Of a stretch of 64,000 bases of DNA, positions 1 to 12,400 are shown one piece after another. Origin of the DNA: Chamaecyparis obtusa. Lineage: Eukaryota; Streptophyta; Pinopsida; Cupressales; Cupressaceae. The stretch is from assembly GCA_027943335.1 (NCBI GenBank), contig BSBK01001870.1, positions 186,001 to 250,000 of the forward strand, in the 5' to 3' direction. The position numbers were made by a program, and so were the translations under genes. The notes under the pieces are model-generated. The model saw only the letters and a program-made list of their open reading frames with translations, was not told the DNA's origin and did no database searches. Position 1 is the first letter of the stretch. Each line of letters starts with the position of its first letter.

Positions 1-9
1 TTCCTAACA

Positions 10-20
10 ATCTCCCCCAT
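10..20 (-). other. Polypurine tract of copia-1
   Basis: The minus strand reads ATGGGGGAGAT directly before the LTR start TGTTAGGAA. This is the expected plus-strand DNA priming site. About 370 bp of 3' untranslated sequence (21-388) separates it from the end of pol. Confidence 0.75.
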
Positions 21-388
21 TGGCATTGATGGCAACATAGATGAAAAATCATCCAAGTTCCATAAATACCAAACTGCAACACTACTACTCTGAAATATTT
101 TCAAATCCTCTTCATCAATCAAGTCTTGCTTTGTTTTCTCACAATCATATTCTTCTCATCCCAATCAATGGATTTTTTTCATGTATCCTTCTCCCTCATT
201 GACATCAATGACAAATAAGGCATCAATATGTCAATCCTCAATGTCAAAAGACATTGTTTAGAAAATAAATTCACTAGAGTCCTTCATGACTCATCTCAAA
301 AATACATACTCCCTCATAGAGGAAGTACCAACATCCAGTCAAGAAAAGATAGAGCTCATATACCACTAGACTGATGCAACAATCTACA

Positions 389-964
389 TCACTTCTCAAA
401 AGTAGGTTGGGGCATAACCCCAAGCATACCTCTCAAATACTCAAATGTATCTTTAGGTAAGGGCTTTGTAAATATATCTGCAATTCTCTCTTTTGTACTT
501 ATATACTCAAGTCTTACTTCTTTCTCTGCAACTTTCTCTCTCACTACATGATACTTTATTTCTATATGTTTTCTTAGAATGCAATACATGATTCTTCAAC
601 ATACTTACTTTATTAGTGCTATCACAATGTATGATAACAGGCTCATCAAACTTGATTCCAATATTCTTCAACATCTGTTTCATCTAGATTATCTGATTAC
701 AATTGTTTGCTGCTGCTACATATTCTGCTTCTATCGTGCTTTGTGAAATATAATTTTGTTTCTTGCTTAGCCAAGAGACCAATCTTCCTCCAAGGAAAAA
801 TGCTCCACCACTTGTACTCTTTTTGTCATCAACGCTACCTCCCCAATCTACATCTGCATATGCACATAGGGTAAAATCATCATATTTTTCATACCATAAT
901 CCATATTCACTTGTGCCTTTCAAGTACCTTAGTATTCTTTTTACTGCTACATAATGTGACTCTT
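389..964 (-). pseudogene. Copia-1 RNase H
   Basis: C-terminal RNase H domain of a copia polyprotein, which degrades the RNA strand of the RNA/DNA hybrid. Visible family motifs in order: YADVDWGG (first Asp), STIEAEYVAAA (Glu), HCDSTNKVS (Asp, in the C-D-N position), then a conserved end with ADIFTKPLPKDTFEYLRGML and a stop at 389. All three acidic residues are therefore still encoded. The frame shifts between the block ending near 684 and the block from 589 down, and a stop interrupts the region near 680, so the domain cannot be made as one chain. It lies downstream of RT in the same element. Confidence 0.85.
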
Positions 965-2207
965 TAGGATCAGCTTGAAATCTTGCAACAATTCCAACTA
1001 CATGTGATATATCTGGTCTTGTATGATTTAAATACTACAAACCTCCAATCATGGATCTATACTTCTTCTTTTCAACTATAGGAGTTTCATTTGTGCTAGA
1101 TAACTTATGAACAATTACCATAGGTGTGCCAACTAGCTTACAATTATCCATTCCAAATCTCTTCAATAAGTCATTCAGATATTTTGTTTGACATAATAAA
1201 ATACCATCACTATTCTGTATTATTTGCAATCCTAAAAAATATTTCATCTCACCAATCATGCTCACTTCAAATTCAGTCTTCATTTCATCTGCAAATTTAT
1301 CACTAGCTTCATCTTCTCCTCCAAAGATAATATCATCAACAAAAATAACTACAACCAACAAACCATTCTCAATTTCTTTCAAATACAAATTACTATCTAG
1401 TATGCCTTTAGCAAATCCCAATTTTATCAAATATTTGTCTAGTCTTGCATACCAAGTTCTAGGTGCTTGTTTAAGTCCATATAAAGCTTTGTTCAATTTA
1501 CATACCATGTCTCCTTCATGAGTTAAGGGAAAACCTTCAGGCTTCTCAATGTAGACTTCTTCTTCTAATTCTCCATTTAGAAATGCTGACTTCACATCCA
1601 TCTAATATACTTTGAATTTATTATGTGTTGCATAAGCCAAAAACATTCTTACTGCTTTAATCCTTGCAATAGGTGCAAAAGTCTCTTCATAATCAATTCC
1701 TTCTTGCTATGAGTATCCTTTACATACCAATCTTTCTTTGTTCCTTACAACTTCTCCTTGTTCATTCATCTTGTTTCTGAATACCCAATTGGTTCCTATA
1801 ACATTCAAATCTTTAGGTCTAGGGACCAAAGTCCAAGTCTTGTTCTTTTCAATCTGATCTAGTCCATCCTTCATTGCTTTAATCCAATTCTCATCTTTAC
1901 AAGCTTCATCAGTAGTTTTAGGTTTAACTTGAGAAATCAAACATATTTCTTCTTGCACCTTATTTCGAGTCAGAACTCCTTTTTCTATGCTCCCAATAAT
2001 CTGCTCAACAGGATGATTTCTTGCCAGATTCCTATTAGGTGTCACTGTCTCAGTTCTTGCTTCAACTCTATGTTCTGCTCTAGGTTCTTCTCTGATTTCC
2101 TCAATGTGACTTTCATTTTTAAAATCACTGTCAGTTTCATAAAATAATTCAACATTTTCTTGATCAATTCTAAGATGAGTTCCTTCATCCGATTCATAAT
2201 CAAGCAT
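965..2207 (-). pseudogene. Copia-1 reverse transcriptase and upstream linker
   Basis: RVT_2-type reverse transcriptase. The linker (2207-1707) carries the usual entry motif NKTWTLVPRPKDLNVIG and ends in LVCKGYS. After a stop the palm begins with MDVKSAFLNG (catalytic Asp), then YGLKQAPRTWY, and FVDDIIFGG as the YxDD box with Tyr replaced by Phe. The two blocks share one frame (2207 and 1601) and are separated by in-frame stops in the 1602-1706 interval. Both RT aspartate regions remain readable but the protein is broken. The N-terminal linker is acidic, as often seen between integrase and RT. Confidence 0.85.
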
Positions 2208-2302
2208 TCTTTCCTGAATTTAAAATTCCTCATCAACTTTAACATTTGCGCTCTCAACAATAGTTTTAGTTCTTTTATTGAAACATCTATAAGCTTTTAT
2301 TT

Positions 2303-3246
2303 TTAACGAATAACCAAGAAATATACCTTCATCACTTCAAGGGTCAAAAAAAAAATTATAATAAGAAAAGCTCCCATTTCAGGAATCAAACACAAGATCT
2401 TTCTATTACAAAGAGAAGTAGTAACCATTGCACTGTAGGCCAATGCCTTTCTAGGGTAAAACTTTCCAATATCGTCATCTCTTTTAATATAACACTTACT
2501 TCCAAAAATTCTAAAATACTTAACTGATGGCGCTTGTCCAAACCATAATTCATAAGGTGTCTTGTTTGGATCTACTCTGATTTGTACTCTATTCATTGTA
2601 TATACTGTTTTGTTCACTCTTCTCTCCAGAATGTCTTCGCCAAATCATTTTCAAATAACATAGCTCTTGCTGCTTCAATTACTGATTAGTTCCTTCTTTC
2701 TGCAATACCATTGTGTTCAAGTGTTCTAGGGTCTGAAAGTTGTCTCTTTATACCATTCACTTCACAAAAAGTATTAAATTCCTTTGAAGTAAATTTTGCA
2801 CCTCTATCAAACCTCAAACATTTAATCTTCATTCCAGATTCATTCTCAAATTTGTTCTTAATCAATTTGAATTTATCAAATGCTTCAGACTTTTCTTTAA
2901 GAAATACAATCCATATCATTCTTGTACAATCATCAACAAGAATCATAAAATACCTTTCACCATAGAATCCTCTAGTCCTTGTGGGACCGCTCAAATTTGT
3001 ATGAAAAATTTCCAACTTCTTTGCTGATGTAAATTTCTTGCTTGGAAATGAACTTCTCTTCTACTTAGCCATAACACATTCTTTGCAAATCATGTTAGTA
3101 GGTTTCATAATCTTAGGCAAATCTCTTACTGCAAATGTAGTACTTACTTTCACAATGTTATCAAAGTTTATATGACAAAACCTTCTATGCCATAATGAAC
3201 TTTCATCTATCTTAGTAATCAAACATGTCATCTCAGCAGGATTCAA
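2303..3246 (-). pseudogene. Copia-1 integrase
   Basis: Integrase that would insert the element cDNA. The HHCC zinc-binding part is at 3246-3061 (WHRRFCHINF followed by CKECVMAK). The catalytic core is at 3015-2686: the first Asp box reads FHTNLSGP where the family has H-x-D-L, so the first catalytic Asp is Asn. The second, LRFDRGAKF, keeps its Asp, and HNGIAERRN keeps the Glu. A stop separates the zinc part from the core and a frameshift near 2650 precedes the C-terminal part (TPYELWFGQAPSVKYFRIFGS). It is inactive as written. Confidence 0.85.
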
Positions 3247-3726
3247 CTAAAATATATTACCTCTGGTTCTTGATCCAGTTCCAATTAAGTTACTATCCTT
3301 ATCTTTGATCACACAAGTTTTCTCAATAAACCAAACTTGATATCCCTTATCAACTAACTGTCCAACACTCAAAATATTATGTTTCAATCCATCCACAAAA
3401 TAAACATCATCAGTGTTAGTCTTTCCATCAAGAGTTATAGATCCTATTCCTTCTATCAAACAAGGTGCATTGTTTCCAACTCTGACAACTCCTTCATCAT
3501 AATTGTTAAACTTTATAAAATTCTTCATGTATCCAGTCATATGATGTGAACAACAACTATCTATAATCCATTTAGTTTTCTTTTCTACTTGGGAAACTAA
3601 GGCTTTTTCTTCTTTAACTTCATAATTTTCTTCTTTTATAGCTACAAATCCTATCTCATCATTCTCATTATCAGTTTCACTTAATAATTTCTCAAAAACT
3701 AGCCACAAATTATTCATCATTAACAT
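3247..3726 (-). pseudogene. Copia-1 aspartic protease
   Basis: Retropepsin region. The active-site block reads WIIDSCCSHHMTG, corresponding to the copia pattern W-x-x-D-S-G-x-S-x-H-M-T with the catalytic Gly replaced by Cys, so activity would be lost. Downstream the fold is recognisable (RVGNNAPCLIEGIGSI, then LKHNILSVGQLVDKGYQV, the usual link to the GAG-pre-integrase domain). The frame is shared with integrase, while gag is in other frames. Confidence 0.8.
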
Positions 3727-3793
3727 AGTAACATTCTTTGGATCTTCTAGGTTTAAAGTTCTTATATTTCTTTACTCTCTTAGGATATTTAGA

Positions 3794-4617
3794 TTAGAAA
3801 TGACCATATTCTTGACAAGTCCAACAGTTAAAGATTTTCTTACCTTCTGGTTCTCTTTTCACAAGCAAGGCAATTCCTTCCTCAATCTTTGTATCTTCTT
3901 CGGTCTTAGATCTGCTACAACTAGCATAGTCTCCATTGACACTGGTACTTGTTGACAAAGTAGGGTGAACACTAAGTGCACTGAATGTTGTCTCAATTCT
4001 AGGTAAATCTCCAAACTGTCTCAAGCCTATCTCTGTTGCTTCTAATCTTCCAAGAAGAGTTTCTCTCGTAAACTTCTCAGTACAAGGTATAACTTGTTCA
4101 ATCATTTGTGTTGTTTTCTTAAATATAGGAGTCAATGTCTTTAGAATTTTCCATATCACTTCATCCTCAGTCTTTTTTCCTTCACAAGCTTTGATACCTA
4201 CAATAATTTCTAATATCCTACCAATATAACTTCTAATAGATTCATCTTCCATCATCTTTGCATCTTGAAATAAACATATCCAATTATGTAATCTACTACT
4301 CTTTGCATGTACATCACCTTCAAAAGTAGATTGTAAAGCTAACCAAATTTCATGAGATGTCCTTAGAATTTTTACCTGACTATATTCATTCTATGGAACA
4401 AAAGTGCTTATCTAGAAAGTATGTTACACATGAACATATCTCTTTCCTAATTAGTACATTCTTCAATTTTGTCTTCTTCAATGGTAGTCTTTACATTCTT
4501 TGTAATCAACCAATATCCTAGTCCTAAACATAGAAAATGTGTCTTCATCTTTTCTTTCTAGTTGTCATATTTTACTCCATAAAACTTAGGGCTTTCTTTC
4601 CTAAAATGAGTCGCCAT
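3794..4617 (-). pseudogene. Copia-1 gag
   Basis: Nucleocapsid/capsid protein. An ATG at 4617 opens with MATHFRKESPKFYGVKYDN, and the UBN2-type capsid follows. The zinc knuckle near 3800 reads C-W-T-C-x4-H but is cut by a stop after His-Phe, and the last Cys position reads Tyr. The start frame (4617) and the later frame (4255) differ, so at least one frameshift exists in 4256-4610. The gag start is about 40 bp from the primer-binding site. Confidence 0.75.
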
Positions 4618-4659
4618 AGATCTCCTCAAGTTGTTAAACTTTTCTTTCAAGGACCTGCT

Positions 4660-4671
4660 GCTCTGATACCA
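4660..4671 (-). other. Primer-binding site of copia-1 (initiator tRNA-Met type)
   Basis: The minus strand reads TGGTATCAGAGC, the standard plant copia primer-binding site complementary to the 3' end of initiator tRNA-Met. It is two bases inside the 5' LTR end (TCTAACA at 4680-4674). Confidence 0.9.
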
Positions 4672-4673
4672 AT

Positions 4674-5877
4674 TGTTAGAAAGTAAAGTCCACCAAGATA
4701 ACTAAGAGGGGCGGGGTGAATGAGTTATTAGATAAATAAAAATTTTATCACCATTAACAGATTTCAACCATGTAATCAATATAAGAAACAACCATAGAAA
4801 GATAAACATACATAATGACACGATAACACAAGATATGTTAACTAGGGAACCTCTTGATCAAAGAGTAAACCTCGGTGGGAATGATGCCCACAAAAGATGT
4901 ACTAATATGAAAATTCCTTGTGAGAGGATGGACTCTATTAGGAGCCTTATGAAATACATTCAGTACATATGAGTCCATTTTAGGAGACTTTCAATCCCTG
5001 TTAAAACATTCTAACCCTATTAGGAGTTATGGAAGACAGAAGGACCCATTGTCCAAACAACTTCAGGGGAAAGATCATTGAACACACTGTCCAACTGATC
5101 TTTGTATTACTCAAACATAATAATACCAAAATAATTACTGATCTCATAAACTTATCTTTTCTCTTCTGCCTGTGCCAAACTGCACCAACTGCTTCACTAG
5201 ATCTCAATATTAGATCTCTGTAATTCGCATATCCTCTTACAATATATATTGCTCAATTCTGCAATCCACCTCTATACTATATATCTTACAATAAGGAAAA
5301 AAATAATTTATTTATACCACGCTCAAATAATTACAAATGAGTCATCATACAAGGCCTTAACCAATTACAAAATATAAACCTTTACACGTTACATAATATT
5401 TCATAATTTCATAAAACTGTCAGCTTCCAAATACAATAAATCTTCACACGTGCAACCTTTGACCATGTTTTCTTATCCAAGTCTCTACCAAAGTGTCTTC
5501 ATCAATTGTACAGCTTTTCATGCCTAGATTCTATCCCGATTAAGAGATATCATCCAGTTACCACAAGCCACTTCTCAGGAACACTACCTAAATACTGCTT
5601 CCCTTGAATTACATATAACTCCCATGAATAATTAACTTTTTGTACATGCTCTTGACCATGATCTCAGAACATAATATAGAGTAAGTCCTCAACTCCTCAT
5701 AGCTTGATTTGCAATACTCCACGTGTGCTAATTCAAACACTATATGCTTCTCTACCAATCTCATGTAGATCATTGTGTTGACATCAATGACAACCACAGT
5801 TATGAGTGCAACTACAACTTCTATAGAATAGCTTAGAATACTCCCCCATAGGGTATATTCAGCATTCATTCCTAACA
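4674..5877 (-). repeat. 5' LTR of copia-1 (1204 bp)
   Basis: It begins TGTTAGGAATGAATGC at 5877 and ends TCTAACA at 4674, with TG...CA ends. A TATA-like box, TATAAATA, lies on the minus strand at about 5309-5316. Near its 3' end it carries a G-rich box (about 4698-4724, ataactaagaggggcggggt) that recurs at the same place in the other copia LTRs at 44617 and 48023. No protein is encoded. Confidence 0.85.
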
Positions 5878-5882
5878 ACTCT

Positions 5883-6750
5883 TGTCAAGCCTCATAATAG
5901 TAGTCAAACGAGTCTCAAAAATCCTAATGTCTCTGAGTCTCTAGAAAAGGGCCACCTGAGGAACAGAGTCAAACACCTTGCAAAAGTCTACAAAGTAGTA
6001 GTATACCTTTGTCGAGTGGTATCAGGCCTCCTCAATGATAGTCTGTAGAGTTAGAATGTGATCCATGGTCTAAAAATTAGTACGAAAACCTACATGCCCC
6101 TTCATAGGTGAATGGTGTAGGTCAAGATCTCTGGATAGAATAGTATTCAATATTATGGCATAGATTTTGGAAAAAGTGTGCCCAACCATAATGTTTCTAT
6201 AGTTCTTGGGATTCGAGACCACACCAGTCTTATGAATCGGGTATATGATGTACTGAGACCACGAGTTGAGAAAACCATTGCAAACCACTATGTTAAAGAG
6301 CACTGAGAGAAATGAACCCAGAACACTGATACCAAGTTTGAACAATTCCTCTTGGAACCCTTCCTCATTTGTTGTCATATGGTTTCTCATAAGTCTAACC
6401 ACCTCACAAATGTTGGAGAATGTCAAGAGATGGCAAGAGGGTGATGGAGTGAGGTGGAGAGAGGGTTGGTTGGGGATGTCATAGAGAGTGGAAGTGTGGG
6501 AGCTCAATGAGTGAAAAAATAGGGTGGAAGGAGGAGGAGGATGGCAGGGGAACAAAGTGCACCAGAAGAGCTTGGGGGACCGAGAGAGGGAAGCACAGAA
6601 AGATCTACACTACATCATATCAAAGGCATGTTTGTTGTGGTAGAGGAAATGACAGTAGGAGAACCTCAGTTGGGTGAAGGAGTGAGAATGAGTGGAGAAG
6701 GAAGAATGAATAGAATGGTGGAAGGTCTTGCAGTCTTCATCAAACCACTA
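5883..6750 (-). pseudogene. LINE-1 reverse transcriptase, N-terminal half
   Basis: RT part of ORF2. The minus strand shows a WFDEDC-like linker near 6745, then VCNGFLNSWSQYIIYPIHKTG, then the NYRNIMVGHTFSKIYAIILN block typical of LINE RT. GHVGFRTNF follows, and after a stop there is a motif-A equivalent reading FVDFCKVFDSVP (catalytic Asp in VDF, family pattern D-F-x-K-A-F-D). Coding similarity ends exactly where the copia-1 LTR begins. Stops are present near 6067 and 5945. Confidence 0.75.
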
Positions 6751-6977
6751 ATTCATAGGACAATTTTTCCTCTTCTTGGGGTTGTGAGATAAGGGGGTGG
6801 TATGATGAGGAATGGAGAGGAGTGCACACTCCCAAAGAGTGGTCATAAGTATGTCAAACATGGAGGAAGCATCTTTGGACTCAGTAAAGGAGGCTAGTTG
6901 GAGGAGCCATCTAAGGTGAGAAATAAAGAGATCACAGTCACTCTCAGAGAAAAGAAAGGAGGTGCAGGTGAGGGTTT

Positions 6978-7781
6978 TCATGGGAAGAAGGGAAGGAGGG
7001 ATGGGTAAGGGGGTGGGGAGACTTTGGTGGAAAGTATAAGGAGGGCATGGTCAGCCAAAGGGAGGTGCGAGATGGTAAAGTGGTGGATGGATGGGATGAA
7101 GGAGGCGTAGGATAAAGTATATTCCATGACACTCGTGCCACCACAGTGAGGCCAACAAGTAAAGGATCTAGAATTAGGGAAACAGAAGAGCCCATTTAGA
7201 ATTTCCAGGTCCGAAGACTCACGGAGCTGAAGAAATTGGTAACCATACCTCATAAGGGGGAACCAACAATCATCAAAAGAAAGTTGTAAGCCTAGAGTGA
7301 GTGGGTTGGTCTTAAAAATACACACAGAATCAACACCATGATCATGAATGGGAGTCTGAAGCTCTATGGTCTTTGCGTTAAAGTCTCCAATAATGATTAT
7401 GTCTCCCATGGCTGAGAACCTAATGATGTTCTCAAGTAATTCCTCATAAGGATCGCCACACTCTGTAATATGAACAACATAGGAGGAGGAGGCCGGAAAA
7501 AAGTAGCACACCATGATAAAGATACCTATGTGATGTGGCAGAGTACAACCAATATGGATCCACATGAATCTAGCAGAGCTTTTGGCATGAACCACAGAAG
7601 TAGAACTCAAGAGGTGATCATTGACATGACATGCGACCCCACTAGAAGATTTGACCTCATCCTGAATGACATAAATCCACTGATACCCACAGAAGCTAGG
7701 GAGAGGACGAGCAGGACTCTCGTGAGTCTCTGTAACAGCAAGAACATTTATAAACCCAACAACATCCTGAAAGAGACCCAA
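6978..7781 (-). pseudogene. LINE-1 APE-type endonuclease domain
   Basis: Endonuclease/exonuclease/phosphatase-family domain that nicks the target for target-primed reverse transcription. The 267-codon open stretch shows LAVTETHESPARPLPSF near the N-terminus (catalytic Glu), GVACHVNDHLL, then IIIIGDFNAKT (G-D-F-N). A late block SVMEYTLS stands where the family has an S-x-x-D-Y box (Asp read as Glu), and LADHALL is the final D-H. The order matches L1-type endonucleases. Its upstream start is unclear because stops lie between this stretch and ORF1. Confidence 0.75.
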
Positions 7782-7929
7782 TAAGGACCATAAAGTATCA
7801 TTACCATTCTAGTAGTTGACAAGCAGAGAACAAATGTGGTGTTCCCTCCTGACCAACTATCACTTAGATCATCATTTGGCTTTAAAATCCAACCTAGGTT
7901 CCCACCCAGGAGGAGAAGACTCATGAATA

Positions 7930-8689
7930 ATAGCTCTAAGGTTCCTGATAATAGCTCACTTCTTGTTCCATCTAGCCTCCGCAATAAGTCATCTAGAGTG
8001 TTTTAGTTCTTCCACCTGAGATTTAGTGAGATCCTCATCTAAATAAATCTTAGTGGGAAGAGGAAACAGCTTCCTCCTCGCCCTAAGAACTCGAAGCCGG
8101 TCTTCCATGGATAGGAATCTAAGGAAAAGAGTGTCGTCATGGTTAATGCAGTCTCTTTCAAGAGTGATATCAGATATACCAAGCTGATCAATGAGGAAGG
8201 AGTAACATGTTGAGACGGGGTCAGTAGAAGAGGAGAATGATAGACCGCAAACTCGCAAGTTAAGCTCATAGGCCTGTCTAACCCACTCATCCACCAACTT
8301 ATCATAATCGAGTTTCTTGATCTAGAGAGGGGGGCAGGGATAGTGTTGTTGCAAATTGAAGCCCAAGATTTCAACTATTGTTCAGTTTTAGTAATCAAAT
8401 AGGTTTGTTTATTATCCATTTATGCATGTTTATCCTTGATGACGTTGGTTTCCAAAATCTTCTCATTGTTGGAATCAACTTGTTTTTTAATGACCATTTT
8501 TTTAGTTGTGAGAGTCACTGAGAAATCACTAATGATATGAGATTTGGTTTCCACGTGTTGTTTCAAATTGGATAGTGCCTCAAAAAGGGACTGGATAGTG
8601 TCTCAGAGGCATTGCTTTTCATATTCTAGCTTTCTCATCCTATCAAAGAGGCACTGGTATGTAATGGGGGTTTGGGATGAAACCTCCAT
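7930..8689 (-). pseudogene. LINE-1 ORF1: coiled coil plus RRM-like RNA-binding protein
   Basis: ATG at 8689 opens with MEVSSQTPITYQCLFDRMRK. A heptad-like stretch interrupted by stops follows (8680-8400), then from 8297 (a different frame) an RRM-like block with LNLRVCGLSF, DDTLFLRFLS and KIYLDEDLTKSQVEELKHSR. The tail has WNKKxAIIRNLRAII-like sequence near 7960. The coiled coil - RRM - C-terminal layout resembles L1 ORF1p (Transposase_22), rather than the CCHC-type ORF1 commoner in plant LINEs. At least one frameshift near 8300 breaks it. Confidence 0.6.
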
Positions 8690-9024
8690 TAAGTCTACAG
8701 TGAGAATATCCTAGAAAAAAAAAGAGAGAACATAGTAGTAGGTCATGGAAGAGAATGCCACAGGACTGAAGCACACTCAGAAACTCAACCCGCAAATAGC
8801 CATCAACTCACAACAACACCACAGGATAGATCAAAAATGCGATGAGAAAGAGGAATAATCGACACACAATAGACAAATCAAACCATTCTTCTCATTGACG
8901 CACATACACAATAGACACACGACCATAGACAAGAGGAATGGAACAGGCCAAAAAGGCAACTAAAAAAAATTGGGAAGTGAACTAGTGTGATCATGAAGGG
9001 TCATGCAGCACCCATGGGTCAGAA

Positions 9025-9027
<3 letters not shown>

Positions 9028-9055
<28 letters not shown>
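9028..9055. repeat. (GA)n microsatellite
   Basis: Pure GA run of about 13 units inside the presumed 5' untranslated region of LINE-1. It reads as CT repeats on the element strand. Confidence 0.9.
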
Positions 9056-9439
9056 CTAACAAGCATGGGCTGGAAGAACACGGGCTGCCAGAATGGGCCA
9101 AAAGAAAAAGAAAATGGAAAAAAGGGCTGCCAGGAGAAAACCAGACACAATAAATCTGTTGAAGCTGAGCAGAATGAGGAGCAAGAGATTCTTTACACCC
9201 GCGAAGGAACCCAGCATAGGAAAAACACGTGCGGGTCAAACAGACAGAGAAAATAGAAATAAATAGGGAGTCATAAGTTGAGAACAAGGAGAAAAGAAGA
9301 CCAAGAAACAAAGGTGACAATGGTAGGAGTGGGAATGGGCTCAAACATGAACACAAGCTTAAGTAACTAGCTCACGCGAGGAGTGCGCGAGCAGAGCTCA
9401 TGGGGAGGTCATCGTGTGGGAGGTCATCGAGAGGTAGAT

Positions 9440-12400
9440 CATGAGAAGAACTTATTCCATAAGGAAACTAATTTCCATTGCAAGTACAACATTTTATGAT
9501 GTCCATTAAAGTGTTCCATTGATGGCAAACACTCAACAAATAACTCATTCAAACTTTGAATTCTTTTTTAAGGGCTTTGCAGGAGGAAACTACCTTGCTA
9601 ACATTATGAGGATAAGTATAGGAAGTTCCAACACTTGCAACAACATAATGAGTAATGAATTCAAGAGTATAGCAACAACTTTTCTGACTAGTCTATGCAT
9701 ATGCGTGAGAAAAACATTAGCAACACAAAGTGATCAGATACATCTATAGCTTATCAAAATACATTTGTCCAAAAATGGAGTTCCTAACTCAAAAAACCTT
9801 GGCACAAGCACTCTGTAATGCATCCAAGATTGAAGCCAAACTTAAATAGAAGCTTCCCTTGCACAATAAAATGACCACATAGAAATCAAAGTCAAAGCTC
9901 TCTGCAAAAAAGAAGATATGCATAGGGAACAAGTAGCCACATAATCCTATATCATCTATGCCAAATACCAATGATGCCACCCCAAGTCTTATAAATCAAG
10001 GAAAAATTCTCCAATTGTTTCACTACTCAAAATTTCAACAAGGACCAAACCTTGACAGTAAAGTCCTAACTCTACACCAAACTCACAATATCTTGCCTCA
10101 CAAACAAACTCCTTTGTTTACTATCCACGATGATAGTCACTAACACACTTGAGAGAAATCCACTTAACACCACTAACATTGGTGTTCCCTTCATTATCGG
10201 TTCATTTAGACACCCTTAATACCCTCCATGGGCCTTGTCCTCACTCTCCATACAAACTAGGCTCATTAAACAACTATGTTTAATCAAGCAATAACACAGT
10301 TATCTTAATAATGTCATCTTTGATAGACCTATACATAGAGGTCGATAACTTTCAAACAAGATCAAAAATTCTTGATCGCTCCACTTAGACTTTGAAGAAC
10401 ATGATTATGAACAACATAACCAAAATTTAATCAGATCCAACAGCTCATTTAAGATATACTGCCCACGTACTAAGACTTTATTTTCTATGATAGTCAAGCA
10501 TTCACCTTATGAGACAGCAACCTACTATCCATACAAAGCGTGTGCAAACTATTGCATGAACCCCTGCATACAATATGAAAACATAGTACATACATTGTCT
10601 CCCATAATCCTACCAAGAAAGAGCATTTCATACTTGTGAATAACTTAGAAACTACATTTTGAATAGTCACCGGATGCCCTATGTGAGGGCTTTAACAGCC
10701 CATCGAAAAACCCTGATATCTTTATTTATACTACATGAAAACTAATACCACAAAAAAAAAAAAAAATTATTTCAATCCTTTACCCACTAAAATAAGTGTG
10801 TCATTGAATAGATATCATTTATGGCACCAAAATTCAATGAAAATAAACTATTTTTCTAACTGGAAAATATCACAAAAAGTACATCAGTTTACACTTTTTC
10901 ATATTAGACTTGTATCTTGACCACCGTGCCTATTTTTTGAGTATTACAAGTATAGATATAAACCATTCCCTTCATGGGAACTAACAACCAAATCCTCAAC
11001 TGCCCTTTAACCACCTTTTGGGCATTTACAACTTCTAAATATGTTGTCAACTTAACAAAAAAGTTGTTAACTTACCAACTCACACCTTTTGTTTTGTATC
11101 TAGCATTTAGATATTGATCTCATTACATCTAATGGTCATTCATAGACCTTTTAAACATAAAACATTCAAAAATCCCTACTTCTACCCTCAAACCCTTACA
11201 TTATCCTTATTAGGCCTTATTTACCCATCTTGGCACACTTGATTACAATGACTCAAACATGACTTCAAAATGGCTTTAATAGCCTCATTACATCACAAAA
11301 TGACCTTATAGGCCTTCATATGCATTATGCCTTCATGGACCCTCCAGGTGACCCAATGGTGTTCCTTGGTCCTTAGGTGCTCCTACACCAACCAAAGCAA
11401 CCATATCATTTGTAGAAAGCCAGGATAAAGACAAGTCAAAAAAGTAAGATGGAAAATGGTACCATCACTATTGCACAGTGGAACTAATGCTTAGCATCAA
11501 CTTTCTACAGCTAGATCTCATAATGTACAAGCACAACTAGAGCTCCAACCACATCTGGCAGGGTGGAAGGGGATTAAATCCCTATACCCTATAATTCAAG
11601 GGAAGGGAAGTGGCCATTCATCAGTCAAGTCCCTCTGCCCATATATCATTGAGGGGTTTGATCCCTCCTCTATCTATCTAAACCATTGACTGAGGTAGGG
11701 AATGGTCAAATGACCATTAGATTTCACACTATCAATAGGTCCCACCAATAGTTAAAAACTACTAATGCAAGATTTTCAAGACAATTTTCAAGTTAGATCA
11801 TCAAATAAAGAATAAAATGATACATTTGTTGTAATAACATGCCTATTTTGACTCTAAACAAGGAAAAATAGGTCCAAAAAAATCATATTATATTATTCTA
11901 ATATTTTCCATCAATGTGATTGGAAAGAGCTAACGTACTTCCATTGAAATGATGTGCCCCAGTCTTTGCAAGAATAGCATAGCACTTTATCTCTAATCTA
12001 CAAAGAGGAAGGAATTTGTTTGCAATTATGATAAGCTTTCCTAAAAACTAATAATGCATACAATAGTCAGTAACCTGTCATTTATTAAAAAAAAAATTAA
12101 AAATGTAATGAAAACCCATACTATTCAACATCGGAATATCTCATTCTCTTCAACATATAGTCATGCACAAGTATAAATTTAAATTCCATAAACCATAAGT
12201 TCTTAACACTCAACATAGCCTCTAAATTTCTCTATTTTGTTTTTTAGCCTTCACCTATCATCATCTAAATTGGTTTCCCAAAAATATCCATCTTAAAAAT
12301 CCATTTCTCTACCCATAGAAACTTGGTGTAACATAAAATAAAACTTTACCAATTAGAAAACTATTGCATGCAACACAAGCTTAGAAAAATACATCTCTAG

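Larger units (their letters stand above)
1..5877 (-). mobile_element. Ty1/copia LTR retrotransposon (copia-1), decayed, 3' LTR cut by window edge
   Basis: In minus orientation the order is 5' LTR, primer-binding site, gag, protease, integrase, RT, RNase H, polypurine tract, 3' LTR start, which is the Ty1/copia order. The 5' LTR begins TGTTAGGAA at 5877 and the same nine bases stand at 9-1 directly after the polypurine tract, so the 3' LTR starts at 9 and continues outside the window. The reading frame changes at least four times and carries stops, so the copy is dead. It is inserted in LINE-1: LINE reverse-transcriptase coding sequence resumes immediately at 5878. The 5 bp at 5878-5882 (actct) should be the target-site duplication. 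Confidence 0.9.
5878..9430 (-). mobile_element. LINE-1: L1-like non-LTR retrotransposon, 3' part displaced by copia-1
   Basis: Minus-strand order: GA-rich 5' region, ORF1 (8689 to about 7930), endonuclease, then reverse transcriptase. The RT reading stops at the copia-1 LTR boundary at 5878, so the rest of RT (including the YxDD box) and the 3' tail should lie beyond the left window edge. Multiple stops and frameshifts are present. The 5' limit is not sharp; LINE-like character is lost by about 9430-9440. Confidence 0.8.

Noticed and set aside
9770..10160. Possible gypsy gag C-terminus on the plus strand
   Set aside because: Only a faint TLAQAL...KIEAKL-like resemblance, no zinc knuckle, protease or LTR nearby.
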